Positions 16,592 to 25,321 of a stretch of DNA of 40,074 bases are shown here, piece by piece (positions within the stretch are counted from its first letter, which is position 1; each line of letters begins with the position of its first letter). A program made the position numbers and the translations under genes. Source of the DNA: Amulumruptor sp947039275 (GTDB lineage: Bacteria; Bacteroidota; Bacteroidia; Bacteroidales; Muribaculaceae); the NCBI GenBank assembly GCA_947039275.1, contig CAMQYL010000027.1:1-40074 (forward strand), in the 5' to 3' direction. Below the pieces are notes generated by a model, which saw nothing but the letters and a program-made list of their open reading frames with translations, had not been told where the DNA came from and searched no databases.

Positions 16592-17746
16592 ATGGCAACA
16601 ACCCAGTATCATCCCGTGGTACAAGAGCTTATCGATATGATAGCCCAAAACGGATGGCAGAGCAAGTTTGAAGAAGCCTTGAAGAAGGCTCAGTCCTACA
16701 ACGTAATCGGTTTTGAAGATGTCAAGACCCTTGATGATTATTTCAAGTGGATCGATGCCCAGCTTAAATGGGTTCCGGTAGAAAACCGTTACGGCAAGGT
16801 AGTGTTCCAGCATGTCTGCAAGTTCTATTTCATCCTTGACCAAAGCCCTGTAAAGGAACTTCAGAATCCCGTGACACCCCATGACAAGATGCAGCCTCTG
16901 ACCCCGCTGTCAGCATGGATGCGCAAATTCATGAATGCACTCGGCGAATGGATGGACGATCCCGCCACAATCACTCCCGAATCAGAGGCTACTTTCTTCG
17001 AGTGTCCTCCTTACAACATGAACGAGTATCTACGTCCGCGTGGTGGATGGAAGAGTTTCAACCAGCTTTTCGGACGTTACACCAAACCTGGCTATCGTCC
17101 TATCGCAGCTATCGGCGACAGCCGCATCATCACCGCCCCTGCCGATGCCACATTTGACGGACAGTGGGAAGTCAACTCCAACACAGGTGTCGATATCAAG
17201 GGTCTCCACTGGAGAATCGAAGAACTTCTTGAAGGCAGTCCATATGCCCATGAATTTGAAGGCGGTCAGTGGACACACTCGTTCCTCAACACCACCGACT
17301 ATCACCGTCAGCACATGCCTGTAGCAGGTACCATACTCGAGGCTCGTGTAATCCAGGGCACAGTGTATCTGCAAGTGACAGCAGAGCCTATTCCAGGTGA
17401 TCCCGACGGCAAGACACAACTTGTGGGCAAGCGTGTATTCGGTGCTCCTGATGATGCAGGTTACGAATTCATGCAGACACGTGGTCTGTTTGTAATCGAC
17501 AGCCCGATCGGTCTCGTAGCAGTCCTCCCGATGGGCATGGCTCAGGTATCGTCAATCGTTCCTACCGCCGAAGTAGGCCGCACGCTCCACAAGGGCGAGG
17601 AAATCAGCTACTTCCAGTTCGGTGGCTCGGATATCGTCATGGTATTCCAGGAGAAGAGCAACGTAAGCTTCACCGCACAGCCCGGTGTACACTACAAGGT
17701 AGGTACACGCGTAGCCGTAGCAAATCCTGTGATTTACAAGAAATAA
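16592..17746 (+). CDS. Phosphatidylserine decarboxylase-like protein, paralogue 1
   Basis: 384 residues. The N-terminal part (LTPLSAWMRKFMNALGEWMDD) resembles the extra domain that precedes the catalytic domain in large PSD-like proteins such as fungal PsiD tryptophan decarboxylase. The catalytic domain has RPRGGWKSFNQLF, APADAT with D185, DYHRQH with H238 and H241, and FGGSD (344-347) where PSD has the LGST/GGST self-cleavage site. Cleavage before S346 would give a pyruvoyl alpha chain of about 39 residues. There is no obvious membrane helix, so a soluble enzyme is likely. A downstream GadC-like antiporter suggests a free amino-acid substrate rather than a phospholipid. The substrate is unknown. 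The leader is long, with no clear promoter found. Confidence 0.78.
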   Translation: MATTQYHPVVQELIDMIAQNGWQSKFEEALKKAQSYNVIGFEDVKTLDDYFKWIDAQLKWVPVENRYGKVVFQHVCKFYFILDQSPVKELQNPVTPHDKMQPLTPLSAWMRKFMNALGEWMDDPATITPESEATFFECPPYNMNEYLRPRGGWKSFNQLFGRYTKPGYRPIAAIGDSRIITAPADATFDGQWEVNSNTGVDIKGLHWRIEELLEGSPYAHEFEGGQWTHSFLNTTDYHRQHMPVAGTILEARVIQGTVYLQVTAEPIPGDPDGKTQLVGKRVFGAPDDAGYEFMQTRGLFVIDSPIGLVAVLPMGMAQVSSIVPTAEVGRTLHKGEEISYFQFGGSDIVMVFQEKSNVSFTAQPGVHYKVGTRVAVANPVIYKK

Positions 17747-17812
17747 GTGCAGGACAGAATATCAGAGAAAACAGAAAAACACAAGTCATTCCAAAATTCA
17801 AAAAGTAACATT

Positions 17813-19018
17813 ATGGATACTTCCAAACTGCAACCTATCATGCAGAAGTTTGTCGCCCTCATCGATGCTAACGGCGGCGAAATGCGTAAAGCCCTCGAAA
17901 AGGCACTTGATTACGTGCATGAAAAGAACGTCATAGAATATGCCAATATCCGCACACTTGACGACTACATCGACTGGAACAACAAGAACCTGATTACTCC
18001 ATGGCTGGAGAACCGTTACGGCACAGCCACACTGGAGAAGTTCAAGACCATGTACTTCCTGCTTGACGTGGCTCCTGTGGGTCAGTACCAGAACCCAGTG
18101 GTGCCCCGTCCTACCGATCCTGCTCTTACACCACTGTCAGAGTGGATGCGCGAATACCAGATCGCTCTCGGTCAGTGGATGGATGATCCCTCTTGGTTGA
18201 CACCTGAGGTAGAGAAGTCATTTGACGAAGCCGGTCCTTACAACATGAATGAATACGTTCGTCCGCGTGGCGGATGGAAGACCGTCAACCAGCTCTTCGC
18301 ACGTCGCACAAAACCTGGCTATCGTCCTATTGCAGCCATCGATGACCCCCATATCATCGTATCACCTGCCGAAAGCACATTTGCCGGACAGTGGGAGGTC
18401 AACTCCAACACAGCAGTCAACATCAAAGGTCTTTACTGGCAGATTCAGGAACTTCTTGAAGGTAGCCAGTACAAGGACTGCTTCGAAGGCGGTCAGTGGA
18501 CACACTCGTTCCTCAACACCTATGACTACCACCGTCAGCACACACCTATCATGGGTACTGTACTTGAAGCCCGCGTGATCCAGGGCGCAGTTTACGTACA
18601 GATGACCCTTGTGCCTGCCGAAGGTCAGAAGGATGCCCAGACCATTCAGGGCAAGACTGTCGCAGTCAATCCTGATGCCTCTAACAAGGCATTCAAGATC
18701 GATGCTCCCGACCTCGCAGGTTATGAGTTCATGCAGACACGTGGTATCTTCATCATCGACAGCCCGATCGGTCTTGTAGCTGTTTGTCCTATCGGCATGG
18801 GTCAGGTATCGTCAATCGTTCCTACCGCCGAAGTAGGCCGCACACTACACAAGGGCGAGGAAATCAGTTACTTCCAGTTTGGTGGCTCCGACTGCTGCAT
18901 GGCATTCCAGCAAAAGAGCAACATCAGCTTCACTGCCCAGCCTGGTGTACACTACAAGGTAGGTACCAAGATCGCCGACGCTTATCCGGTGATTGACTAC
19001 AAGCTCGGACATAAATAA
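17813..19018 (+). CDS. Phosphatidylserine decarboxylase-like protein, paralogue 2
   Basis: 401 residues, a tandem paralogue of the preceding gene with the same domain plan. It keeps DYHRQH (H240, H243) and FGGSD (S359), so self-cleavage to a pyruvoyl enzyme is possible. The aspartate of the PSD triad (D185 in paralogue 1) is glutamate here (SPAEST, E187). It also has a longer loop (KTVAVNPDASNKAFKIDAPD) before AGYEFMQTRG. Tracts of identical DNA (17542-17583 with 18802-18843) show recent duplication or gene conversion. The frame is open back to a GTG at 17747, but the ATG at 17813 aligns with paralogue 1. A strong terminator follows, so read-through would be needed to reach the antiporter gene. 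Confidence 0.78.
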   Translation: MDTSKLQPIMQKFVALIDANGGEMRKALEKALDYVHEKNVIEYANIRTLDDYIDWNNKNLITPWLENRYGTATLEKFKTMYFLLDVAPVGQYQNPVVPRPTDPALTPLSEWMREYQIALGQWMDDPSWLTPEVEKSFDEAGPYNMNEYVRPRGGWKTVNQLFARRTKPGYRPIAAIDDPHIIVSPAESTFAGQWEVNSNTAVNIKGLYWQIQELLEGSQYKDCFEGGQWTHSFLNTYDYHRQHTPIMGTVLEARVIQGAVYVQMTLVPAEGQKDAQTIQGKTVAVNPDASNKAFKIDAPDLAGYEFMQTRGIFIIDSPIGLVAVCPIGMGQVSSIVPTAEVGRTLHKGEEISYFQFGGSDCCMAFQQKSNISFTAQPGVHYKVGTKIADAYPVIDYKLGHK

Positions 19019-19043
19019 GCTCATTCGAGCTTCAGCAATATGA

Positions 19044-19085
19044 AAAATGGAGCCGATAATCACATCTTATCGGCTCCATTTTCTT
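19044..19085 (+). terminator. Strong rho-independent terminator
   Basis: A 16-bp perfect stem (19044-19059 with 19067-19082) closes a 7-nt loop; its 3' arm ends in TTTT and is followed by CTTT. It lies between the second decarboxylase-like gene and the antiporter, and may set a lower level for the transporters. Confidence 0.82.
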
Positions 19086-19136
19086 TAAAGCTGTCATGAG
19101 TTCAACTGTTTATTAATCTTCTTAAAAATACAAACA

Positions 19137-20732
19137 ATGGCAACAACGGACAAATCCGCGACTCCTGCCTCCAATGCAGCAGCCACGAAACCCACTGGGG
19201 GCTCCAAGAAAGCCACGTTGAGCATGATGGCGATGGCCATTATGATGGTTACGACGGTATTGAGTCTCCGTGGTCTGGCATCACAGGCTGAATATGGTTA
19301 CACATCCATTTTCTGGTATGTGCTATCAGCCATATTGTTCCTTATCCCGTTTTCTCTCGTCTGTGCCGAATTAGGTTCTACCTACACCAAAAGCGGTGGT
19401 CTGTTCCGCTGGTGTGCAGAGGCTTTCGGTGCACGATGGGGATGGGCAGCGATGTATCTCGAATGGATGACTGTGGTCATATGGTTCCCGTCGGTACTGA
19501 TGTTCGGTGCCGTATCACTTGCATATGTGTTCTGGCCCGAGACTTTTGACCAGCATCTGGCATCCAATGTCATATATACGCTCATAATAGTACTGGCAGT
19601 CTACTGGCTAAGCACATTTAACTGTTTCCGCGGTCTGAAGAGTGCCAATAAGCTGTCGACCTATGGCGGTCTGTTCGGCACCATCATCCCGGGTGCGATT
19701 CTTATCATCCTTGGTATAATATATGTATGCACCGGCGGTGAGAATTTCATTCCTACCGACCATTCGTTCTGGCCTGACTTCTCTAAGTACAGCACTATTG
19801 TGCTTGCCGCATCCATATTCCTGTTCTACGGGGGTATGGAAATGCAGGGTGTGCATGTCAATCAGATGCAGAATCCTCAACGCTCATTCCCTAAGGCGGC
19901 GCTCATTGCTGTGGCGATTATTCTGGCAGTATTCATTTTCGGTACACTCGCTATCGGCTTTGTGATGCCTGAAAAAGACATAAACTTGCTTCAGAGCCTT
20001 CTTGTCGCTTACAACAGTCTTTGGGCACATCTCGGATGTCCATGGCTCGGCAATGTGATGGCTGTATTTGTCACTTTCGGTGTCATCGGTCAGGTGAGCG
20101 TTATCATCGCAGGTCCTTCCACAGGTATACTTGCTGTGGGTCGCTCTGGTTATCTGCCCCGCAGCCTTCAGAAATGTAATAAAAACGGTGTGCAGACCCA
20201 CATCCTTTGGATCCAGGGTATCATAGTCACTATCCTTGCACTTGTGCTTGTGGTGCTTCCTTCAGTGCAGAGTGCTTATCAGATTCTGAGCCAGATGGCT
20301 ACCATCATTTATCTGCTGCTTGTGATCATAATCTATTGCGCTTTCTTCCGTCTGCGTCGTACCGAGCCTAATGTGAAGCGTGGTTTCCGTGTCCCTGGCG
20401 GTAAATTCGGACAGTGGTTTGTCACCATATTCGGTGTCATCGGCGCAGGTGCAGCTATGATATTGAGCTTCTTCCCTCCTGGACAGATCTCTACTGGTAA
20501 TCCTATCGTCTACATAGGCATCTTGCTCATTGGTACAGTCGTTCTATTCTCTATACCGTTTATAGTATATGCCAAGCGTAAATCCAGCTGGCATGATCCT
20601 GACACTGATTTCTATCCGTTTAACTGGATGATAGAGGGTCGCAAGCCTAACGAGGATTCAAAATGGCCTGAGGGTTATCAGCCCACGCCTGAAGAAATTC
20701 AGAATGCCATGAAACAGGAAGATAAGGTGTGA
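19137..20732 (+). CDS. GadC-like amino acid antiporter (APC family)
   Basis: 531 residues with about 12 membrane helices. Several segments line up with E. coli GadC, the glutamate:GABA antiporter: VMPEKDINL (GadC IPGNEINL), AGPSTGILAVGRSGYLPRSLQKCNKNGV (GadC GPSRGMYV and NKNGVPV), FRVPGGKFGQ and SFFPPGQI. The C-terminal tail (YPFNWMIEGRKPNED to QEDKV) is hydrophilic, as in GadC where the tail plugs the channel at neutral pH, but the sequence differs. Such carriers exchange an amino acid for its decarboxylation product, consuming a proton inside the cell. The two decarboxylase-like genes upstream fit this cycle. The true substrate pair is unknown. Confidence 0.83.
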   Translation: MATTDKSATPASNAAATKPTGGSKKATLSMMAMAIMMVTTVLSLRGLASQAEYGYTSIFWYVLSAILFLIPFSLVCAELGSTYTKSGGLFRWCAEAFGARWGWAAMYLEWMTVVIWFPSVLMFGAVSLAYVFWPETFDQHLASNVIYTLIIVLAVYWLSTFNCFRGLKSANKLSTYGGLFGTIIPGAILIILGIIYVCTGGENFIPTDHSFWPDFSKYSTIVLAASIFLFYGGMEMQGVHVNQMQNPQRSFPKAALIAVAIILAVFIFGTLAIGFVMPEKDINLLQSLLVAYNSLWAHLGCPWLGNVMAVFVTFGVIGQVSVIIAGPSTGILAVGRSGYLPRSLQKCNKNGVQTHILWIQGIIVTILALVLVVLPSVQSAYQILSQMATIIYLLLVIIIYCAFFRLRRTEPNVKRGFRVPGGKFGQWFVTIFGVIGAGAAMILSFFPPGQISTGNPIVYIGILLIGTVVLFSIPFIVYAKRKSSWHDPDTDFYPFNWMIEGRKPNEDSKWPEGYQPTPEEIQNAMKQEDKV

Positions 20733-20768
20733 TACCATAATAATTTCTAACCGAACTATCGTAAAGTC

Positions 20769-22100
20769 ATGAGAATCAACACAGGTAAGGGGTCTATATC
20801 CCTTATGACACTCATCGCCATATGGTCGATATCGCTTGTGGTGAATCTGCCAGGACTGGCAATCACACCTATGCTGGGCAATCTTGACAAGATTTTTCCC
20901 GACACGTCCGAACTGGAGATACAGCTCCTTACCGTGTTGCCTAATCTCTTCATCATACCTTTCGTGCTTCTTTCGGGTAAGCTGTCGCTTTCCAAAAGCA
21001 AGATTTCAATAGTAGTGGTGGCACTCGTCATTTATCTGGCGAGTGGCATCCTCTATTTTTTCGCTCGGAGCATGGTGGCACTGATAGTAATCAGCTGTCT
21101 GCTCGGTGTGGGATGCGGCTTGCTGATACCATTGGCTGCCGGGTTGCTTGCTGACACATTCGTTGGCAAGTATCGCATGCAGCAACTCGGCATCAAGTCG
21201 GGTATCTCCAATATCGCCCTTGTGATAGCGACATTTGTTGTAGGCTGGCTCAGCCACGGCAATTGGCATCTGCCATTTCTTGTCTATCTGATACCAGCCA
21301 TACCCCTGGCTCTGTCAGTATTTCTCAGAGGTATACCTAAGAGCGACCTCTATCCGCAGATGGCTATTGCCTCTCCTTCTCCAGAGATGAAGGCGACTGC
21401 CAAGGTGGCATCAAAGGCGGCTATGGCGGATGTGACTGCAAAGGCAATCCATGCAGTGCCTCCTACTCCCACGTCTGATATATTCGGTAAGTTCGGTCAT
21501 GTCAAGGACGGGTTTATCGTGTCACGTGTCTGGTGGCTGATTGCCGTATATTTCATGGTATGTTATTGCGGTGTCATCGTTAGCTATTATTCGCCGTTCC
21601 TGATGCAGGGTTACGGCTTGTCTGACTCGGATGTCGGGACAGTGACAGCTCTGTTCTTCCTCGCTATTTTCCTGCCCGGCTTTGTATTGCCCTATATAAT
21701 CAAGGGTCTGAAGCAGGGTACTCTGATAGTCTCGGCTGTGGTTATGGCTGTGGGAATATTCCTGATGACGGTCAGCCACCATTTCGGCATGCTCTGCATA
21801 GCTTCGATGCTCGTGGGTGCCGGCTATGGAGTCTTCCAGCCCCTTATTTACGACAAGGCGACGCAGGTCATCACCATTCCCGGCAAATCCACGCTGGCTT
21901 TGGCGTTCGTGCTTGCCGCCAACTATCTTTCGGTCAGTGCGACTCCCTTTATCGTGGACGGGTTTGCTGATCTTTTCCACCAGGCGCATAACAATGCGTT
22001 TCCTTTTATATTCAATTCCATTGTCATGTTGGCGTTTACAGTAGTGGTTATAATCTTCCGCAAATCGTTTGTTTTCGCCATTAACAAGACTTACTATTAA
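20769..22100 (+). CDS. Major facilitator superfamily transporter
   Basis: 443 residues with about 12 hydrophobic helices in two halves separated by a cytoplasmic loop near residue 200-240 (Ala/Lys-rich: MKATAKVASKAAMADVTAKA). The first half has GVGCGLLIPLAAGLLADTF and the second GAGYGVFQPLIYDKA, both typical of MFS helix 4 and its equivalent. It starts 36 bp after the antiporter gene and precedes a porin gene by 12 bp, so the three form one transcription unit. A role moving the decarboxylation substrate or product is inferred from position only. Drug export is the general alternative. Confidence 0.8.
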   Translation: MRINTGKGSISLMTLIAIWSISLVVNLPGLAITPMLGNLDKIFPDTSELEIQLLTVLPNLFIIPFVLLSGKLSLSKSKISIVVVALVIYLASGILYFFARSMVALIVISCLLGVGCGLLIPLAAGLLADTFVGKYRMQQLGIKSGISNIALVIATFVVGWLSHGNWHLPFLVYLIPAIPLALSVFLRGIPKSDLYPQMAIASPSPEMKATAKVASKAAMADVTAKAIHAVPPTPTSDIFGKFGHVKDGFIVSRVWWLIAVYFMVCYCGVIVSYYSPFLMQGYGLSDSDVGTVTALFFLAIFLPGFVLPYIIKGLKQGTLIVSAVVMAVGIFLMTVSHHFGMLCIASMLVGAGYGVFQPLIYDKATQVITIPGKSTLALAFVLAANYLSVSATPFIVDGFADLFHQAHNNAFPFIFNSIVMLAFTVVVIIFRKSFVFAINKTYY

Positions 22101-22112
22101 TACCCTATCAAC

Positions 22113-23420
22113 ATGTTTCGACTATATCGTACAACTGGGTGTATAATGCTCTGCGGATGCGCTGCCGTGCCTGTTATGGCTCAACGGCATCCGACCACGC
22201 CTACATATCAGGAGGTCAGAATCCTCAACGACAAGGATTCTTCCGGAGTGACAGAGATAAATGTCTATGAAACATTTGTCGAGAATGCTCCTAAAGCCTA
22301 CAATATACCAGGTGCTCCTCGCTTTGCTATAGTGGGCAATGACCACAAGTTTTATCTCGGCATAGGCGGTACTGTCAAAGCTACCGTGTCATATGACTGG
22401 GGCAATCCTATAGATAATCCGTTTGATTTCACCACTTCCTCCATCCCCATGAACCAGCGTCCAGGCGATGGGGGGAAGGTGCAATTCAGTGCCGCTACGA
22501 GCAGCCTTTATATCAATTTTGTCGCTCTACCTGGCACTGACAACCAGATCGGTGCATATTTCAATGCCAATCTGACAGGAAATAATGATTATGCCTTTGA
22601 CTTGCAGTATGCTTACATCAAGTATCGTGGCATAACAGCCGGTTATAACTACAGTTTGTTCTCAGATATGGCGGCAGCACCCCCGAGCATAGACAACGAA
22701 GGTCCTTGCGGATTCACAGCCATACCTAACGGAGTCATTGACTATACGCATTCATTCGGTAAACACTGGAGTATCGGAGCAGGTATCGAACTGCCCATGG
22801 CATCGGCGACCACTGGCGATGAGACCTATATGGTCAATCAGCGTGTTCCTGACATCCCTGCTTATGTACAGTATGCATGGGGTGAAGGCAAGAGCTGGCT
22901 GCGATTTTCAGCAATCATCCGTAACATGTTGTACAGGGATGTCGTAGAGAATAAGAACCATAACAATGTGGGATGGGGCATCAAGATGAGCGGAAGCGCG
23001 ACGCTCTGCCCATTTGTGACGGCGTATTATCAGGCTGCCTACGGCAAGGGTATCACAAGCTATTTCCAGGATCTTTATGAAGGCGGACTTGACATGGTTC
23101 CCGAAGAGGGGAGACCCGGACGGCTCACCACCGTCAAGGCATGGGGCGGCTATGTAGGTCTGCAATATAATCTGTCAAAGAACGTGTTCGCTACCACTAC
23201 TTACAGTCATGTTCGCAACTATGCGCCAGATTATGCTTCCGGTGATACTCCTTGGAGCGGACAATATAAGTATGCCCAATATGCGTTGGCAAATGTGATG
23301 TGGAACATAACCCCGATTATACAGACCGGCGTGGAGTATATCTACGGCAGAAGGGTCAATATGGATGGGGAGTCACGTCACGACAATCGTATCCAGGCGA
23401 TGTTACAGGTCAGCTTCTGA
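22113..23420 (+). CDS. Outer-membrane beta-barrel porin (DcaP-like)
   Basis: 435 residues with a signal peptide ending VMAQ (about residue 24). A short linker with NVYETFVENAPKAYNIPGAPRFAIVG is followed by alternating amphipathic strands (FYLGIGGTVKATVSYDWG, SSLYINFVAL, YAFDLQYAYIKYRG) and a C-terminal phenylalanine in QAMLQVSF, the usual barrel end. The pattern resembles DcaP-type porins, which pass small anionic or aromatic compounds. It is the last gene of the plus-strand cluster and converges with the CorC-like gene 14 bp away. It would give the cluster an outer-membrane entry route; the substrate is unknown. Confidence 0.75.
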   Translation: MFRLYRTTGCIMLCGCAAVPVMAQRHPTTPTYQEVRILNDKDSSGVTEINVYETFVENAPKAYNIPGAPRFAIVGNDHKFYLGIGGTVKATVSYDWGNPIDNPFDFTTSSIPMNQRPGDGGKVQFSAATSSLYINFVALPGTDNQIGAYFNANLTGNNDYAFDLQYAYIKYRGITAGYNYSLFSDMAAAPPSIDNEGPCGFTAIPNGVIDYTHSFGKHWSIGAGIELPMASATTGDETYMVNQRVPDIPAYVQYAWGEGKSWLRFSAIIRNMLYRDVVENKNHNNVGWGIKMSGSATLCPFVTAYYQAAYGKGITSYFQDLYEGGLDMVPEEGRPGRLTTVKAWGGYVGLQYNLSKNVFATTTYSHVRNYAPDYASGDTPWSGQYKYAQYALANVMWNITPIIQTGVEYIYGRRVNMDGESRHDNRIQAMLQVSF

Positions 23421-23434
23421 TGATACGGCTGACA

Positions 23435-24706
23435 TCAAGATGAGCGTGTCACGAGTATTTTATCTATTCTGACACCGTCCATATCTACCACTTCCAGGGT
23501 CATTCCTTTATAATTGATGGAATCACCTGGATGTGGTATTTTTCTTAATTGTTCAAGTATGAGTCCAGCTATGGTCGTATAACCTGAGGGGATGGTTTCT
23601 TCGTCAATATCGAAATGCAGCATGAAATCGTATATAGGGCATTGCCCGTCCACAAGCCAGCTCTGTCCGTCGGCGCGCTCTATGATAAATGCATCATCAG
23701 TGCCGACTTCGACTGATCCTACAAGACCGCCCAGCACATCACAAAGGGTGACCATGCCTTGCACTTCGCCGTATTCGTCACATACCAGCCCGCAGTGTAC
23801 GCCTTTGTGGCGAAGTATCTCCAGTGTGTCATATGCCTGCATGATTTCAGGTATGAATGTCCCTGGTCTGACTGCGTCAGCAAGCTGGAAATTGTGGCTG
23901 CATACATCAAATATCATGTCCTTAAGATGCACTATGCCTATGATGTTTTCATGATCGGAGTCATAGACCGGGTAGCAGCTGTGGGTATCCTGGCGGATGA
24001 CATCCTTTATTCGCTCTGTTGACATACCCAGATCCAGAGTGACGAGGTCAATCTTTGGAGTCATGATGGAACTGACACGCTGATCGCCCATGGCAAGAGC
24101 CCTGAACATGATGTCTTGCTCGAGGTCTTTCACCTCCCCGGCATCGGTGCCTTCGCGTATGACAGATTTGATTTCTTCCTCTGTCACTCGGTTTGACTCC
24201 TTGTTGAGTCCGAACAGTTTGACCAGAAGCGATGTTGAACGTGACAGCAGCCATACTGCCGGAAGGGTCAATACTGACAGGAAATGCATCGGACGTGCTA
24301 CAGCCATGGCTACACGATCAGAGGCATTGAGTCCGATACGTTTCGGAAACAGCTCACCTACGACAATAGACAGATACGTCACGATAATAACTATCACCGT
24401 CTGTGCTACAGCCTTTGCTGTAGCTACCGGGAAACCAAAGGATGCAAGCCATGCGGCAAATTCGCCTGATAGCGCTGCTCCTGAAAACAGACCGGTCAAA
24501 ATGCCGATAAGAGTTATGCCGATCTGTACGGTCGATAGGAAACGGTCAGGCTCTTCAGCCAATCTCAATGCTGTGGCTGCATTGCGGCTTCCTTTTTTTG
24601 CTGCAGATGACAGTCGGGATTTGCGGGCAGATATTAGCGCGACCTCCGACATGGAAAAAATGCCGTTGAGAAGAATCAGGATGACGATGATAATCAGGTC
24701 ACTCAT
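23435..24706 (-). CDS. CNNM/CorC-HlyC family membrane protein
   Basis: 423 residues in the classic order: a DUF21/CNNM membrane domain (about 1-190; starts LIIIVILILLNGIFSMSEVALISARKSRL), a CBS-domain pair (about 210-330; VSSIMTPKIDLVTLD and IIGIVHLKDM) and a CorC_HlyC domain at the C-terminus (DDAFIIERADGQSWLVDGQCPIYDF). Homologues affect magnesium or cobalt efflux; the haemolysin name is historical. It is monocistronic, and convergent with the porin gene. Confidence 0.88.
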   Translation of the reverse strand: MSDLIIIVILILLNGIFSMSEVALISARKSRLSSAAKKGSRNAATALRLAEEPDRFLSTVQIGITLIGILTGLFSGAALSGEFAAWLASFGFPVATAKAVAQTVIVIIVTYLSIVVGELFPKRIGLNASDRVAMAVARPMHFLSVLTLPAVWLLSRSTSLLVKLFGLNKESNRVTEEEIKSVIREGTDAGEVKDLEQDIMFRALAMGDQRVSSIMTPKIDLVTLDLGMSTERIKDVIRQDTHSCYPVYDSDHENIIGIVHLKDMIFDVCSHNFQLADAVRPGTFIPEIMQAYDTLEILRHKGVHCGLVCDEYGEVQGMVTLCDVLGGLVGSVEVGTDDAFIIERADGQSWLVDGQCPIYDFMLHFDIDEETIPSGYTTIAGLILEQLRKIPHPGDSINYKGMTLEVVDMDGVRIDKILVTRSS

Positions 24707-24800
24707 GGGATGTCTATATGTAAATGTGATGTTGCAGTGTTAAAATCTGAGATTTCTAAATGGGTAACAACATTATGGCTTCTATGGTTTGATATGGTAA

Positions 24801-24838
24801 ACAAAATAAAAGCCCGCGTCTAAGGGTGTGACGCGGGC
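24801..24838 (-). terminator. Rho-independent terminator of the ileS-lspA group
   Basis: On the minus strand a 9-bp stem, GCCCGCGTC (24838-24830) with GACGCGGGC (24820-24812), is followed by TTTTATTTTG. It lies about 135 bp past the last gene of the minus-strand group (24974). The region 24707-24973 otherwise shows no gene. Confidence 0.82.
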
Positions 24839-24973
24839 GAATAAACGGACCATTTTAATAATTTGGTCTTAGGCTTTTTTAATGAAGCCAGCAAAATGCC
24901 GTTTGTATTATAGAAACAATGCTGTAGCAAAAATGTTCGTTTACACGTATATTGTTATTAAACACCCTTTAAA

Positions 24974-25315
24974 TCATGACCACTTTATGTCAGTCAGCAA
25001 AGATGACGTGTGGAGGTCGTAGATATGGAGGTTCTCGGCGGTGATAGGGGATAATAGTTGATTGTGATGCAGCTCCAGCAGGTTTGTGCTGATTTCATAT
25101 ATGCCCGTTTGAGCTTCTTTCTTTATAGTTGAGAGTATGTCAAGGAGCTGCTGTGGGCAGCAGCAGAAGAGGATGCCGTTGATATATCTGGTTTCAGATA
25201 GTTCGGCATTTGCTGGACGTATCGACAATTGTCCGTCAGGGGCGCACTGTACCAACTGGTTATATTTAACTCCTTGTGTGGCTATGACTGCGCTTACGAG
25301 GATTTTCCGTGCCAT
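24974..25315 (-). CDS. Hypothetical protein (113 residues)
   Basis: I do not recognise this protein. It has 113 residues, no signal peptide or membrane helix, and a FCCCPQQ cluster of three cysteines near residue 51. It starts six bases after the upstream DUF4296 lipoprotein gene and ends before a strong terminator, so it is probably the last gene of the ileS-dksA-lspA-DUF4296 group. The mixed alpha/beta composition looks like a small folded cytoplasmic protein. Confidence 0.6.
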   Translation of the reverse strand: MARKILVSAVIATQGVKYNQLVQCAPDGQLSIRPANAELSETRYINGILFCCCPQQLLDILSTIKKEAQTGIYEISTNLLELHHNQLLSPITAENLHIYDLHTSSLLTDIKWS

Positions 25316-25321
25316 ATGCCA

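Noticed and set aside
17747..17812. GTG start for the second decarboxylase-like gene
   Set aside because: Paralogue 1 aligns from the ATG at 17813, and the extra residues have no counterpart.
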